Shown here: positions 42,822-53,372 of the stretch, in pieces
Layout: every line of letters begins with the position of its first letter
Position numbering within the stretch: the first letter of the stretch is position 1
Source: Phytopseudomonas seleniipraecipitans
GTDB taxonomy: Bacteria > Pseudomonadota > Gammaproteobacteria > Pseudomonadales > Pseudomonadaceae
NCBI RefSeq assembly: GCF_900102335.1
Contig: NZ_FNBM01000002.1
Location: forward strand, 1 to 64,000
DNA: 64,000 nucleotides
Reading direction: 5' to 3'
Made by a program: the position numbers and the translations under genes
The notes under the pieces: model-generated
Databases searched by the model: none
What the model saw: the letters and a program-made list of their open reading frames with translations, nothing else
Told to the model about the DNA's origin: nothing

Positions 42822-44207
42822 CTACTTTGGCAGGCATACCGTAACCGTCAGGCCACCGCCCTGGCGATTGCCAAGAACCAGCTCACCACCGTGACCACTG
42901 ACGATGCGCTTGGCGATACTCAGCCCCAACCCGTAACCGCCTGAACGCTGGTTGCGTGATGCGTCGCCGCGTACGAAAGGGTCGGTGATGCTGGCCAACA
43001 AGGCCTGATCGATACCCGGACCGCGGTCCTCGATAACGATGCTCACGCCCTCATCAACTTCGCTCAGCCTTACCGACACGTAGCAGGCGTAACGCAGGGC
43101 GTTTTCCAGCAGGTTTTGCAGGCAGCGTTCCAGCAGCACCGGGTTGCCGCGAATCAACGAAGCACTGCCGGTGATGGGCAGCGGCTCGTGTGCCGTCGCC
43201 AGCTCGCCGCACAGGCGTGCAAGCAGGCGCCGGATATCCACAGGTTCGGCCATGCCGGGCTCGGCGGCATGCTGGAAATCGAGAACCTGGGCGATCATCG
43301 CGTTCATCTGCGCGATGTTGTCGATCAGCCGCTCGCGCTGAACGGCATCATCGAGGCGCTCGATGCGCAGCCGCATGCGTGTCAACGGTGTACGCAGGTC
43401 GTGAGAGACGGCAGCGATGAAATGCGCCTGCTCGCGCATCATGGCGATCAAGCGCTGCTGCATGACATTGAAGGTGTGGGCCGCCTCGCGTACCTCCAGC
43501 GGCCCGCTCAGCGGCAGCGGCGCTTGCTCCAGGTCGTTACCCAGACCACGCGCCGCCTCGCTGAGGCGCTGCAACGGGCGCAAGCACAAACGCACCGCCA
43601 GCCAGCAGATGCCCAGCACGGCAAGAATACGCAGCACATACACGCGCAGCACATAGTCGGCGATCAGCGCCCAGGCCGACTCGCCACTCCAGCCTTGTTG
43701 CTCATGACCGTCGACTTCCAGCCAGCGACCGTCAGCCTGCGGCACGGCGAAACGAATATGCGCCCGTGCGGTATCGAGGCCGAACAGGCTGCGCCACACC
43801 AGCGGCCTGCCCTGATCATCAGTCAGCCGCGCCTCCAGCAGCTTGATCACGGGCTCGCGGCCTAGCTCGTAGGCCAGTGCCTGGTTCAACAGCAACTCGA
43901 TACGCCGGCGTCCGCGCTTGTCGCCGACCTCGGCGACGGGCTCGCCGGTTACGCAGCGCACTTCATAGCCGGCCGGCGCGGGTAACGCTGCGGCAGCCTC
44001 GCAGCCCCGCTCGATCAACCCTGCAGTGCGGCTGGCGGCCAGGCGTGCCGGCGCCTCCAGCACCTGGGCGAAGCGCACCTCGAACCAGATGCTGCTCGAC
44101 AGTAACTGAATGGCCAGCACGCCACACACCATGATCAACAGCAACTGAGCGAACAAGGTCTGTGGCCACAGGCGTTTCAACCGGGCCACGCCGGGTAGCG
44201 CATGCAT
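42822..44207 (-). CDS. Sensor histidine kinase
   Basis: 461 residues. TM helix (about 20-42), a periplasmic domain (about 43-185), a second TM helix (about 190-212), HAMP, dimerisation domain with phospho-acceptor His in AVSHDLRTPLTRMR, and an HATPase with N box (NLLENALRYA) and G boxes (DRGPGID, GGYGLGLSI). The start at 44207 lies one base after the regulator stop and is preferred to the longer frame, which is a shadow of the regulator. With the regulator it probably senses an envelope or iron/siderophore-related cue. Confidence 0.9.
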   Translation of the reverse strand: MHALPGVARLKRLWPQTLFAQLLLIMVCGVLAIQLLSSSIWFEVRFAQVLEAPARLAASRTAGLIERGCEAAAALPAPAGYEVRCVTGEPVAEVGDKRGRRRIELLLNQALAYELGREPVIKLLEARLTDDQGRPLVWRSLFGLDTARAHIRFAVPQADGRWLEVDGHEQQGWSGESAWALIADYVLRVYVLRILAVLGICWLAVRLCLRPLQRLSEAARGLGNDLEQAPLPLSGPLEVREAAHTFNVMQQRLIAMMREQAHFIAAVSHDLRTPLTRMRLRIERLDDAVQRERLIDNIAQMNAMIAQVLDFQHAAEPGMAEPVDIRRLLARLCGELATAHEPLPITGSASLIRGNPVLLERCLQNLLENALRYACYVSVRLSEVDEGVSIVIEDRGPGIDQALLASITDPFVRGDASRNQRSGGYGLGLSIAKRIVSGHGGELVLGNRQGGGLTVTVCLPK

Positions 44208-44208
44208 G

Positions 44209-44982
44209 TCAAAGCGCCGCGTGGTTAGCAGCGACGCTGAACAAATAGCCTTCATTGCGGATGGTGAGAATCTGCAGCCGCTCGCCGCCCTGCTTGAGGT
44301 GCTGGCGCAGACGGCTGATGCACATGTCCACCGAACGGTCGTCGGGCATGTGCGCGCGGGCAAAGGCACAACGGGTCAGGTGGTCACGGCTGAGCACCCG
44401 GTTCTGCGCAGTCAGCAGTTCGGCCAGCACGCGGTAGTCGGAACGCGGCAATAGCAGCGCGTTGCCGTTCGGCTGAATGAGCATGCGTTTGGCGTGGTCG
44501 AGTCGGTAACTGGCAAAGCAGGTCGGCGCGGTGCTCTCGTTGATGACCTCGGTTTGTTTACGGGCGCGCGTAGCGCCGGCACGGCGCAGCACCGCCTTGA
44601 CGCGTGCCAGCAATTCGCGAGGTTCGAAGGGTTTGCTGAGGTAGTCGTCGGCGCCGACTTCCAGGCCGACGATACGGTCCAGGGCCGTGCCTTTCGCCGA
44701 CAGCATGATCACCCCGGGGCCATTCAATGCTTGCACCTGACGGCACAGGCTGAGGCCATCTTCACCGGGCAGCATCAGATCGAGAATCAGCAAGTGCACC
44801 GGCTGTTCGTCGAGCTGCTGCCACATCTCCCCGCCGCTGGCCGCCGCCAGCACGCGATAGCCAGACTCGCTCAGGTACTCGCAGAGCAGCTCGCGTATTT
44901 CGTCGTCATCGTCCACGACCAGCAAGGTGTCTATCCCTGCCGGCGCGCTGCACGGCCTCGCCTGGCCCTCGTTACGTTCCAT
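44209..44982 (-). CDS. OmpR-family response regulator
   Basis: 257 residues from MERNEGQARP. The receiver has an acidic cluster VVDDDDEIRE, phospho-acceptor Asp in LLILDLMLPGEDG and Lys in LSKPFEPREL. A C-terminal winged helix (SDYRVLAELL..VLSRDHLTR..SVDMCISRLRQHL) binds DNA. The upstream extension to 45054 would run into the receptor promoter region. It is divergent from the second TonB-dependent receptor, an arrangement like PfeRS-PfeA, so it may activate that gene. Confidence 0.9.
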   Translation of the reverse strand: MERNEGQARPCSAPAGIDTLLVVDDDDEIRELLCEYLSESGYRVLAAASGGEMWQQLDEQPVHLLILDLMLPGEDGLSLCRQVQALNGPGVIMLSAKGTALDRIVGLEVGADDYLSKPFEPRELLARVKAVLRRAGATRARKQTEVINESTAPTCFASYRLDHAKRMLIQPNGNALLLPRSDYRVLAELLTAQNRVLSRDHLTRCAFARAHMPDDRSVDMCISRLRQHLKQGGERLQILTIRNEGYLFSVAANHAAL

Positions 44983-45044
44983 TACACGCCCATACAAACC
45001 GAGAAATTGCGCTGCCTGCGCGGTACTTAGAATAGTAACAAGAA

Positions 45045-45060
45045 TCTCATGCATATGAGA
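45045..45060. promoter_or_regulatory. Palindrome between response regulator and TonB receptor
   Basis: TCTCATGCATATGAGA is an inverted repeat (TCTCAT/ATGAGA, 4-base spacer) within an AGAATCTCAT context reminiscent of Fur-type sites. It lies 28-43 bases before the receptor start and 63 bases before the divergent regulator start. It could be a Fur box or a site for the response regulator. Confidence 0.5.
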
Positions 45061-45087
45061 ATTTATGCCAACCCGATACGGACCATC

Positions 45088-47427
45088 ATGACAACCATTA
45101 CGCCTAATCGCCCCTCATCCGCCGCCCGCGCCTTGCCATGCTTCCCCTCCCGCCAGACGCTGCTTACCGCCGCTATGGGTTTTAGCGCAGCGTTACTCGC
45201 CGTACCGGGATACGCCGCGCCAGAAGCGCAGCGCGGCGCCTTGGAAATTGGCGCCATCAGCATCGAAGACAGTGCGATCAATCCCGACGATGCCACCCAA
45301 CAGCTCGGCTATACCGTGCGTGGCAGCGCCAGCTCCACAGGCCTGACGCTGACGCCGCGGCAAACCCCGCAGAGCGTCACCACCATCACCAGCCAGCAGA
45401 TGGAAGATCGCGGCATCACCAACATCGAGCAGGCGCTCGAGACTACTCCCGGCGTCAGCGCCGCGAAATACGAGCTTGGCGGCCGTACTGAATTCCGCGC
45501 CCGCGGCTACACCATCAGCAACTGGAAAGTGGATGGCCTGCAAACCGTCGGCGAAAGCGGTTTCAGTGGCAGCGGCAACGCCATGAACATGGACATGTAC
45601 GAGCGCATCGACATCGTTCGCGGCGCCAATGGCCTGCTCGGCGGCACGGGCGACCCATCGGCCACCGTCAACCTGATCCGCAAGCGCCCTGGCCGCGACT
45701 TCGGTGGCAGCGCCTACCTGACTTACGGCAGCTGGGACAAAACCCGCCTGGGCGCGGATTTGAACCTGCCACTTTCCGAAGATGGCCGCCTACGCTCGCG
45801 TTTCGTGGTCACCCAGCAGGAAGCCAATTCCTTCCGTGACAATCAGTCGGATCGTGCCCGCGCGGCGCTGGCCAATGTCGAATTCGACCTGACCGACAGC
45901 ACCACCCTGGGTGCCGGCTACCAGTACGAATACGCCAAGTACGTGGGCAGCGGCTGGGGCGCCAACGTGCCAATCTGGTACGCCGATGGCAGCAAGACCC
46001 ATCTCTCGCGCAGTACTAACGTGGTGCCGAGCTGGAGCTTTTCGGATTATGAAACCCACACCACCTTCGGCTCCCTTGCCCACCGTTTCGATAACGACTG
46101 GGCGCTGGACTTCAAACTCGCCCAGAGCAAAACCGAGAGCGAAGGCAACCGCGCCCTGGCCAAGGTCAACGCCAGCGGTGGCGGCCGCTATGGCGGCTAC
46201 TGGAACCAGGATGGCAGCGGCGCCATCCTCAACTCCTTTTACAGCAGCAATGACACCACGCAGCAGTCCGGGCAGGTCGACCTGAGCGGCCCGTTCCAGC
46301 TGTTCGGCCGCACCCACCAGGCGATGTTCGGCTACAACGACAGCCGCACCGTCAGCTGGAGCCCGCAATACACCTGCACTTTGTTCAGCAACGCGGGCGA
46401 GAAGAGCCTGGGTACCGGCTGCCAACTGCGCGCCCAGGCAAACGGCCCAACGGCCGGCCCGGTGATCGACAACTGGCACAATGGCGTCAATGACGACTTC
46501 TATATCGACGCAGCGAAAACCGGGCGCCACGGCAAGATGGTCACTCGCCAGCAGGGCTTGTACGCCGCCACTCGCCTGAGCATCACGGAGCCGCTGTCGA
46601 TCATCCTCGGGGTGCGCACCAGTGATTACCACACCCGCAACGTGAGCGCCGCCGGCGCGCGCACCAGCCAAACCGAATCAGGTGTGGTGACGCCTTACGT
46701 GGGCGCCATCTATGACCTCAACGATACCTACTCGGTGTATGCCAGCTACACCGATGTGTTCACGCCGCAGGCTTCGGAGACCTCAAGCGGCAACCGGGTC
46801 GAGCCCATCGTCGGCCAGAGCTACGAAAGCGGCATCAAGGGCGAGTGGTTCGACGGCCGCCTGAACGCCTCTGCCGCCTACTTTCGCACCAAGCAGGACA
46901 ACAAGGCGGTCACCGATGGGGACAACCTGACGCCAACCGGTGCCCAGGCCTATATCGCTGGCAGCGGCACGGAAACCGACGGAATCGATATCGAGCTTGC
47001 TGGCGCGCTCACCGAGAACTGGAATATCTACGGTGGCTACACCTACCTGCACTTCCGTCGCCTGGACAGCGATGGCCGCAGCGATCCCTCGCACCTGTTC
47101 AAGGCTTCCACCACCTATCGCCTGCACGGTCCGCTCGAGCGCGTGACCCTCGGCACGGGCGTCAGCGCTCAAAGCAACATCCGTGCGTTGTCCAGCCCAG
47201 CCGGCGCGCCAACCGCCCGGGTGAGCAACGGCTCGACCGACGTCAACTGGTCCGGCTACGCGATCTGGAACGCCATGGCCAAGTACGATATCAACGATGA
47301 CACCGACGTCTCGCTGAACGTCACTAACCTGTTCGACAAGACCTACTACACCCGTTACGGCTTTTACGCCGGCGCTATCTACGGCGACCCACGCAGCATG
47401 TCGGTGACCCTGCGTACGCAGTTCTGA
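45088..47427 (+). CDS. TonB-dependent siderophore receptor (FhuE/FoxA-like)
   Basis: 779 residues from MTTITPN. A long leader/signal (about 1-45, ending VPGYAAPEA), a plug with LTPRQTPQSVTTITSQQMED, FRARGYTISNWKVDG and IDIVRGANGLLGG, and a barrel ending in VTLRTQF with the C-terminal aromatic. Pattern closest to FhuE/FoxA-type hydroxamate or coprogen receptors, though specificity is not certain. The start at 45088 is chosen over 45049 because the latter overlaps the palindrome. It is divergently transcribed from a two-component system. Confidence 0.88.
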   Translation: MTTITPNRPSSAARALPCFPSRQTLLTAAMGFSAALLAVPGYAAPEAQRGALEIGAISIEDSAINPDDATQQLGYTVRGSASSTGLTLTPRQTPQSVTTITSQQMEDRGITNIEQALETTPGVSAAKYELGGRTEFRARGYTISNWKVDGLQTVGESGFSGSGNAMNMDMYERIDIVRGANGLLGGTGDPSATVNLIRKRPGRDFGGSAYLTYGSWDKTRLGADLNLPLSEDGRLRSRFVVTQQEANSFRDNQSDRARAALANVEFDLTDSTTLGAGYQYEYAKYVGSGWGANVPIWYADGSKTHLSRSTNVVPSWSFSDYETHTTFGSLAHRFDNDWALDFKLAQSKTESEGNRALAKVNASGGGRYGGYWNQDGSGAILNSFYSSNDTTQQSGQVDLSGPFQLFGRTHQAMFGYNDSRTVSWSPQYTCTLFSNAGEKSLGTGCQLRAQANGPTAGPVIDNWHNGVNDDFYIDAAKTGRHGKMVTRQQGLYAATRLSITEPLSIILGVRTSDYHTRNVSAAGARTSQTESGVVTPYVGAIYDLNDTYSVYASYTDVFTPQASETSSGNRVEPIVGQSYESGIKGEWFDGRLNASAAYFRTKQDNKAVTDGDNLTPTGAQAYIAGSGTETDGIDIELAGALTENWNIYGGYTYLHFRRLDSDGRSDPSHLFKASTTYRLHGPLERVTLGTGVSAQSNIRALSSPAGAPTARVSNGSTDVNWSGYAIWNAMAKYDINDDTDVSLNVTNLFDKTYYTRYGFYAGAIYGDPRSMSVTLRTQF

Positions 47428-47446
47428 CCACCAGCGCAGGAAATGA

Positions 47447-47483
47447 AAAAGGGGTAGCTACAGCAGTAGCTACCCCTTTTCTT
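47447..47483. terminator. Bidirectional intrinsic terminator
   Basis: A perfect 15-bp stem (47447-47461 with 47466-47480) around AGCA, with A-rich and T-rich flanks on both sides. It separates the receptor from the convergent der gene. Confidence 0.88.
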
Positions 47484-47543
47484 TACAGCCGGTAAAAACG
47501 CGATGCCGGGCTGAAGCGGGTCGCGGCCCGCCTGCCCTGTCGA

Positions 47544-49016
47544 TCAGCGCTTGTCTTTGCGCTTCTTGTCAGCCTTCTTGTGGTGGCTCATCAAGCGACG
47601 CTTCTTGTTCACCTGGCGGTCGGTGAGGGTGTTCTTGTTACCTTCATACGGGTTTTCGCCGCCTTTGAACTCGATGCGGATCGGCGTGCCGACCAATTTG
47701 AGAACGCGTCGGTAGGTATTTTCCAGATAGCGGATATACGACTTGGGCACCGCATCGACCTGGTTACCGTGAATCACGATCAACGGCGGGTTGGCACCAC
47801 CCAGGTGGGCATAACGCAGCTTGATGCGGCGATTGTTGACCATCGGCGGCGCGTGCTCACGCACGGCGTCTTCGAGGATCTGCGTCAGGCGGTTGGTCGG
47901 CCAACGGGTAATCGCGGACTGGAACGACGCCTGCACCGACTTGTACAGGTGACCGACACCGGTGCCGTGCAGCGCCGAGATGAAGTGGATGTCAGCGAAG
48001 TCGACAAAGAACAACCGGCGTTGCAGCTCGGTCTTCACATAGTCGCGTTCGCTGGGCTCCATGCCATCCCACTTGTTCAGGGCGATGACCAGTGCACGGC
48101 CACTTTCCAGCACGAAGCCGAGCAGGTTGAGGTCGTGGTCGACCACACCTTCGCGGGCGTCCATGACGAACACCACGACGTTGGAATCCTGAATCGCCTG
48201 CAGGGTTTTTACCACCGAGAACTTTTCCACCGCCTCGAAGATCTTGCCGCGACGACGGACGCCAGCGGTGTCGATCAGGGTGTACTTCTCGTCATCACGC
48301 TCGAACGGGATGTAGATGCTGTCGCGGGTGGTGCCGGCCTGGTCATAGACGATGACCCGGTCTTCACCGAGCATGCGGTTGACCAAGGTCGACTTGCCGA
48401 CGTTGGGGCGACCGATGATGGCCAGCTTGATGCCGTCCTTCTCGCTCGGCCCGGGAATGCGCTTGGGTTCCTCGCCCTCGGCGACCACCTCGGCCTCTTC
48501 GCCTTCGACCGGCTCGCCGGCATCCTTGGGGAAACTGCCGATGGCAGCTTCGAGCATCTGGGTAATGCCGCGGCCATGAGCACCGGCAATGGCCAGGGCT
48601 TCGCCCATGCCCAGGGGTGCGAATTCGGCGCGAGCCAGATCCGGGTCGAGGTTATCGACCTTGTTGACCACCAGAAAGCTGCGCTTGTTGCGCTTGCGCA
48701 GGTGCTCGCCAATCATCTGGTCGGAGGCAGACAGCCCGGCACGGGCGTCGACCAGGAACAGCACGGCATCGGCTTCTTCGATAGCCTGCAGAGACTGCTC
48801 GGCCATCTTCGCGTCGATGCCTTCCTCGTCACCGGAAATACCGCCGGTGTCGATCACGATATAGGTGCGCCCCTGCCATTTGGCCTCGCCGTACTGGCGG
48901 TCGCGGGTCAGACCCGAAAGGTCCCCGACGATCGCGTCGCGGGTGCGGGTCAGGCGGTTGAACAGGGTGGATTTACCGACGTTCGGCCGGCCCACCAGGG
49001 CAATTACGGGAACCAT
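47544..49016 (-). CDS. der: GTPase Der (EngA), ribosome assembly
   Basis: 490 residues with two tandem G domains, each with [17 protein letters not shown] and NKVD/NKWD motifs, followed by a KH-like domain and a basic tail ([11 protein letters not shown]). It acts in 50S subunit maturation. The start at 49016 gives the family N-terminus [12 protein letters not shown]; the frame extends four codons further. It follows bamB on the same strand, the usual Pseudomonas order. Confidence 0.97.
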   Translation of the reverse strand: MVPVIALVGRPNVGKSTLFNRLTRTRDAIVGDLSGLTRDRQYGEAKWQGRTYIVIDTGGISGDEEGIDAKMAEQSLQAIEEADAVLFLVDARAGLSASDQMIGEHLRKRNKRSFLVVNKVDNLDPDLARAEFAPLGMGEALAIAGAHGRGITQMLEAAIGSFPKDAGEPVEGEEAEVVAEGEEPKRIPGPSEKDGIKLAIIGRPNVGKSTLVNRMLGEDRVIVYDQAGTTRDSIYIPFERDDEKYTLIDTAGVRRRGKIFEAVEKFSVVKTLQAIQDSNVVVFVMDAREGVVDHDLNLLGFVLESGRALVIALNKWDGMEPSERDYVKTELQRRLFFVDFADIHFISALHGTGVGHLYKSVQASFQSAITRWPTNRLTQILEDAVREHAPPMVNNRRIKLRYAHLGGANPPLIVIHGNQVDAVPKSYIRYLENTYRRVLKLVGTPIRIEFKGGENPYEGNKNTLTDRQVNKKRRLMSHHKKADKKRKDKR

Positions 49017-49131
49017 TCGGCTCTCCACTTCGTTATTTCAGAAAATACAAAAGCCGCTGCACAGGCAGCGGCCACAAATCTTGCGCTATCTGCCCTGCTC
49101 GCCCGGCATCACCAAGCGAGCAGAACGGGGC

Positions 49132-50271
49132 TTACTTGATGGTCAGTGCCACCAGTTTGCCGCCGTTGCCGAAGGCGTACAGCCAGTCGCCGACGACCAA
49201 CGGGCGGACACGCAGGCCGTCGCTGTCGATACGGGTACGACCGACGAAGCGGCCATCGACCTGGCTGACAAGGTGCAGGTAGCCCTCGAAATCGCCAAAT
49301 GCGACGTAGCTGGAGAACACCTCAGGTGCCGACAGCTGCCGACGCGCCAAGGCATCGTTGGTCCACAAGGCCGAAGCCGAGCGCTCATCGATGCTTTCCA
49401 CGGTGCCGCTGGCCAGGGTCACGTAGACGTTACCGAAACCTTGCGCCACGCCCATGGAGCTGGACGCTTCGCGCTGCCAGAGCACCCGGCCGCTCTCCAG
49501 ATCGAGAGAGGCGACGCGACCCTGATAAGTAACCACATACAGCTGACCACCGGAAAGCAGCAGGCCGCCGTCGATGTCGACGATACGGTCCAGCTCGGAA
49601 CGGCCTTGCGGAATGGCAACACGCTGTTCCCACACCGGAATGCCACGCTGGGCGTCCAGCGCGATGACCTTGCCGCTGGACAGGCCGGCGATGGCCAGCT
49701 GATTGGTCAGTACCGGGCTGCCAGTGCCGCGCAGGGTCAGTACCGCCGGGGTGTTTTCAAAGATCCAACGCTGCTGGCCGCTGTAGGCGTCCAGCGCAAC
49801 CAGCGTGTCGTCCTGGGTTTGCACCAGCACGGTGTCGCTGCTGATGGCCGGGGCGGAAAGCACTTCGCTCGGCACCTTGGCGCGCCATTTCTCTTCGCCA
49901 GTGGATGAATCGAGAGCGATCACTTCACCCTTCAAGGTGCCGACCACGACCATGCCATAGGAAGCGGCTACGGCGCCGGAAACCGGTACGTCCAGTTCCT
50001 TTTTCCAGGTGACCTTGCCGGTGGTGCGCTCCATCGACATGATCAGGCCTTCGACGTCAGCGGCGAAGATCTGCTCGCCATCGACCACGGGCTCGAGCAT
50101 GTTGTAGATGTCGCCCTGACCGTTACCGATCGAGCGGCTCCACTCTTTCTGCAGCTTCACCTCTTCCTTGAAGTCAGGCAGTTCGGCAGGCGGCAGTTCT
50201 TTCTTGCTGTTGCTGCTGCAACCGACGACCAGAACGGCCAGGGCCAGCAGTGCGGCATTCTTCCAACGCAT
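49132..50271 (-). CDS. bamB: BamB, outer-membrane protein assembly lipoprotein
   Basis: 379 residues. Lipoprotein signal with lipobox VVGC, then an eight-bladed PQQ-type beta-propeller (repeats such as GEVIALDSSTGEEKWR and GRVASLDLESGRVLWQ). Part of the BAM complex. The start at 50271 follows the yfgM stop by four bases; 50283 would overlap it. Confidence 0.96.
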   Translation of the reverse strand: MRWKNAALLALAVLVVGCSSNSKKELPPAELPDFKEEVKLQKEWSRSIGNGQGDIYNMLEPVVDGEQIFAADVEGLIMSMERTTGKVTWKKELDVPVSGAVAASYGMVVVGTLKGEVIALDSSTGEEKWRAKVPSEVLSAPAISSDTVLVQTQDDTLVALDAYSGQQRWIFENTPAVLTLRGTGSPVLTNQLAIAGLSSGKVIALDAQRGIPVWEQRVAIPQGRSELDRIVDIDGGLLLSGGQLYVVTYQGRVASLDLESGRVLWQREASSSMGVAQGFGNVYVTLASGTVESIDERSASALWTNDALARRQLSAPEVFSSYVAFGDFEGYLHLVSQVDGRFVGRTRIDSDGLRVRPLVVGDWLYAFGNGGKLVALTIK

Positions 50272-50275
50272 CACG

Positions 50276-50920
50276 TCATGCATCCCCTTTGGCCAGGTCG
50301 TCGATCTTCATCTGCAGACCACCCACGGCAGCCTCTTCAGACAATGCACCCTTGGCTTTCACATAAGCGGCGTGGGCATCGTCGGTACGACCGAGCTTCA
50401 CCAGCAGGTCGCCCTTGAGTTCTTCGCGGCTGGCCAGATAAGCCTGGTCGGCGTCGCCATCGAGCAGTTTCAGCGCGTCGTCGGCTTTGTCCTGGGCGGC
50501 CAGCACGCGAGCCAGACGCTGACGCGCGAGCTCGCCAAGGGTCTCGTTGGCAGGCTTGTCGACTACACTGCGCAGCTCAGCCGCAGCATCATCCAGCTTG
50601 CCAGCCTCGACCGCGACCTTGGCCACGAACAGGCTGCCGTATTGAGCGTATTGCGTGCCACCGAAGTCACTTTTCAGCTGACCTGCCAGTGCGGCCACTT
50701 TCGCAGCATCAGGCTCGCCGCTTGGCGTCATGGCGGATTCCAGCAGTTGCTGGTAGATCAGCGAAGCACCTTGAGCCTGGTTGCTCTGGTGGTTCTGCCA
50801 GGCCTGCCAGCCAAACACTGCGATCAGCGCCAGGGCGCCACCGGCCAGCAACGGCTTGCCGTTGCGCTGCCACCAGTCTTTCAGGCCGGCCAGTTCATCA
50901 TCATCGCTACTCAACGCCAC
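50276..50920 (-). CDS. YfgM-like ancillary SecYEG translocon protein
   Basis: 214 residues. A short cytoplasmic N-terminus (SSDDDELAGLKDWWQRNGK), one TM helix (about 23-42) and a periplasmic TPR-like helical domain, as in YfgM/PpiD-associated proteins. Located between hisS and bamB as in most gammaproteobacteria. Ends with TGA overlapping neither neighbour. Confidence 0.92.
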   Translation of the reverse strand: MALSSDDDELAGLKDWWQRNGKPLLAGGALALIAVFGWQAWQNHQSNQAQGASLIYQQLLESAMTPSGEPDAAKVAALAGQLKSDFGGTQYAQYGSLFVAKVAVEAGKLDDAAAELRSVVDKPANETLGELARQRLARVLAAQDKADDALKLLDGDADQAYLASREELKGDLLVKLGRTDDAHAAYVKAKGALSEEAAVGGLQMKIDDLAKGDA

Positions 50921-50948
50921 CCCAATACTCCTTTAATCGCTAAATCGC

Positions 50949-52238
50949 TCAAGCCTGCTGGGTGCAGGATGCCAAGTGGCCGGCAAGATCCGACCAGGCA
51001 ATGCTCTGTTGTTCGCTGTCATCGCGCAAAGGTTTGCAACCTACCACGCGAGCAGCCAGTTCGTCCTCACCCAGAATCAATGCATAGGTGGCGCCGCTCT
51101 TGTCGGCCTTCTTGAACTGACTCTTGAAACTGCCGCTGCCGGCGTTAACCAGCAGGCGTAGCCCCGGCAACTCGGTACGCAGATTCTCCGCCAGGGCCAG
51201 CGCTGCCAGCTCGGCAGCCTCACCAAAGGCGCAGATAAAGGCATGTGCCGGGCGGTTCAATTCAGCCGGCACGCGCTGCAGGGTTTCCAACAGCAGCACC
51301 AGGCGCTCGACACCCATGGCGAAACCGACCCCCGGTGTCGGCTTGCCGCCGAACTGGGTGATCAGGCCATCGTAACGGCCGCCAGCGCATACCGTGCCTT
51401 GCGAGCCGAGCTTGTCGGTAACCCACTCGAACACCGTGCGGCCGTAGTAATCCAGGCCCCGCACCAGCTTGGGATTGATTTCGTAGGCGATGCCGACCGC
51501 ATCGAGACGCGCCTTGAGGCCCTCGAAATGCACGCGGGATTCTTCATCCAGGTAGTCATGCAGAGTCGGCGCATCAGCGAGCAACGCCTGAGTGGTGGCC
51601 ACCTTGCTGTCGAGGATGCGCAGCGGGTTGGTGGTCAGGCGGCGTTGGCTGTCTTCGTCGAGCTGGTCGAAACGCTCTTGCAGATAGGCCACCAGCGCAT
51701 CGCGATACACCGCACGGGCTTCGCTGGAGCCCAGGCTGTTGAGTTGCAGGGTGACTGCATCGCTCAGGCCCAGTTGCTTCCACAGGCGCCAGGTCAGCGT
51801 GATCAGCTCGGCATCGATGTCCGGCCCAGGCAGGTTGAAGACTTCAACGCCGATCTGGTGGAACTGCCGATAACGACCTTTCTGCGGCTTCTCGTAGCGG
51901 AACATGGGGCCCGCGTACCACAGCTTCTGCACCTGACCGCCGCCAGTCATGCCGTGCTCGAGCACGGCGCGCACGCAGCCGGCAGTGCCTTCCGGGCGCA
52001 GAGTCAGCGACTCGTTATTACGGTCGAGAAAGGTGTACATCTCCTTGTCGACTACGTCGGTGCCCTCGCCAATGCCACGGGCGAACAGTTCGGTGAACTC
52101 CAGAATCGGCAGACGCATTTCCTGATAGCCGTAGCTGTCGAGCAGCGTTGCCAGGGTAGTTTCCAGGTAACGCCAGGCCGGGGTCTGCTGCGGCAGAATA
52201 TCGTTCATGCCACGAATGGCTTGCAGGGACTTGCTCAC
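50949..52238 (-). CDS. hisS: Histidyl-tRNA synthetase
   Basis: 429 residues, class II synthetase with motif 2 ([21 protein letters not shown], in two parts around residues 112-132), the His-A motif [13 protein letters not shown] and an anticodon-binding C-domain. The start is GTG at 52238 with AAGGA 6 bases ahead; the nearest ATG (MNDILPQ) would cut the conserved N-terminus. 20 bases downstream of ispG. Confidence 0.97.
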   Translation of the reverse strand: MSKSLQAIRGMNDILPQQTPAWRYLETTLATLLDSYGYQEMRLPILEFTELFARGIGEGTDVVDKEMYTFLDRNNESLTLRPEGTAGCVRAVLEHGMTGGGQVQKLWYAGPMFRYEKPQKGRYRQFHQIGVEVFNLPGPDIDAELITLTWRLWKQLGLSDAVTLQLNSLGSSEARAVYRDALVAYLQERFDQLDEDSQRRLTTNPLRILDSKVATTQALLADAPTLHDYLDEESRVHFEGLKARLDAVGIAYEINPKLVRGLDYYGRTVFEWVTDKLGSQGTVCAGGRYDGLITQFGGKPTPGVGFAMGVERLVLLLETLQRVPAELNRPAHAFICAFGEAAELAALALAENLRTELPGLRLLVNAGSGSFKSQFKKADKSGATYALILGEDELAARVVGCKPLRDDSEQQSIAWSDLAGHLASCTQQA

Positions 52239-52258
52239 TTGTTTTCCTTAGGCACGGC

Positions 52259-53371
52259 TCAGCCGCGCACGATCACTGCCGCGTCGGCTGCGACCTTCTC
52301 GGCCGCCCTGGCACGAATCAGCCTTTCCAGCTCATCGACCAGGTTGGTGTTGGTCAGCTTCGAGACAGGTTTGCCATCGATGTAGACCAGGTTGTTCGGG
52401 CTGCCGCCGGTGAGGCCGATGTGCGCCTCCTTGGCTTCGCCGGGGCCGTTGACGACGCAGCCGATGACCGCAACATCCAGCGGCACCAGTAGGTCCTCGA
52501 CGCGAGTTTCCAGCTCGTTCATGGTCTTCACTACATCGAAATTCTGCCGCGAGCAGCTCGGGCAGGCGATGAAGTTGATACCCCGCGAGCGCAGACGCAG
52601 CGACTTGAGGATATCGAAGCCGACCTTGATCTCTTCAACCGGATCAGCTGCCAGCGAAATGCGGATGGTGTCGCCGATGCCGTCGGCGAGCAACATGCCC
52701 AGGCCAACCGAGGACTTCACGGTACCGGAACGCAGGCCACCAGCTTCGGTGATACCGAGGTGCAGCGGCTGTTCGATCTGTTTGGCCAGCAGGCGATAGG
52801 CTTCAACGGCCATGAACACGTCGGAGGCCTTCACGCTGACCTTGAAGTCAGGGAAGTTCAGGCGGTCGAGGTGCTCCACGTGACGCAGCGCCGACTCGAC
52901 CAGTGCTTCCGGGGTCGGCTCGCCATATTTCTTCTGCAGGTCCTTTTCCAGCGAACCGGCATTGACGCCGATACGGATCGGGATGCCCTTGTCGCGCGCC
53001 GCCTCGACCACCGCCTTGACGCGGTCTTCGCGGCCGATATTGCCGGGGTTGATACGCAGGCAATCGACACCCAGCTCGGCCACACGCAGGGCGATCTGGT
53101 AGTCGAAGTGAATATCCGCCACCAGCGGCAAGTTGACCTGTTGCTTGATGCGCCCGAAGGCTTCTGCCGCATCCATGTCCGGTACGGACACGCGCACGAT
53201 GTCGGCACCGGCCGCTTCGAGACGACGAATCTGCTCGACAGTGGCGGCAACATCGTTGGTATCGGTGTTGGTCATGCTTTGCACGGCAATGGGCGCGTCG
53301 CCCCCTACCGGCACCGAACCTACCCAGATCTTGCGCGACAGACGACGTTTGATTGGCGATTCACCGTGCAT
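52259..53371 (-). CDS. ispG: 4-hydroxy-3-methylbut-2-enyl diphosphate synthase (IspG)
   Basis: 370 residues. The 4Fe-4S ligands are in [10 protein letters not shown] and GCVVNGPGE, and the TIM-barrel N-domain contains [10 protein letters not shown]. It performs the penultimate step of the MEP isoprenoid pathway. The start at 53371 lies one base after the rodZ stop; an ATG four codons earlier is less likely. Confidence 0.97.
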   Translation of the reverse strand: MHGESPIKRRLSRKIWVGSVPVGGDAPIAVQSMTNTDTNDVAATVEQIRRLEAAGADIVRVSVPDMDAAEAFGRIKQQVNLPLVADIHFDYQIALRVAELGVDCLRINPGNIGREDRVKAVVEAARDKGIPIRIGVNAGSLEKDLQKKYGEPTPEALVESALRHVEHLDRLNFPDFKVSVKASDVFMAVEAYRLLAKQIEQPLHLGITEAGGLRSGTVKSSVGLGMLLADGIGDTIRISLAADPVEEIKVGFDILKSLRLRSRGINFIACPSCSRQNFDVVKTMNELETRVEDLLVPLDVAVIGCVVNGPGEAKEAHIGLTGGSPNNLVYIDGKPVSKLTNTNLVDELERLIRARAAEKVAADAAVIVRG

Positions 53372-53372
53372 A

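Noticed and set aside
47580..49139. 519-codon open frame on the plus strand
   Set aside because: Shadow of der; der motifs account for the region.
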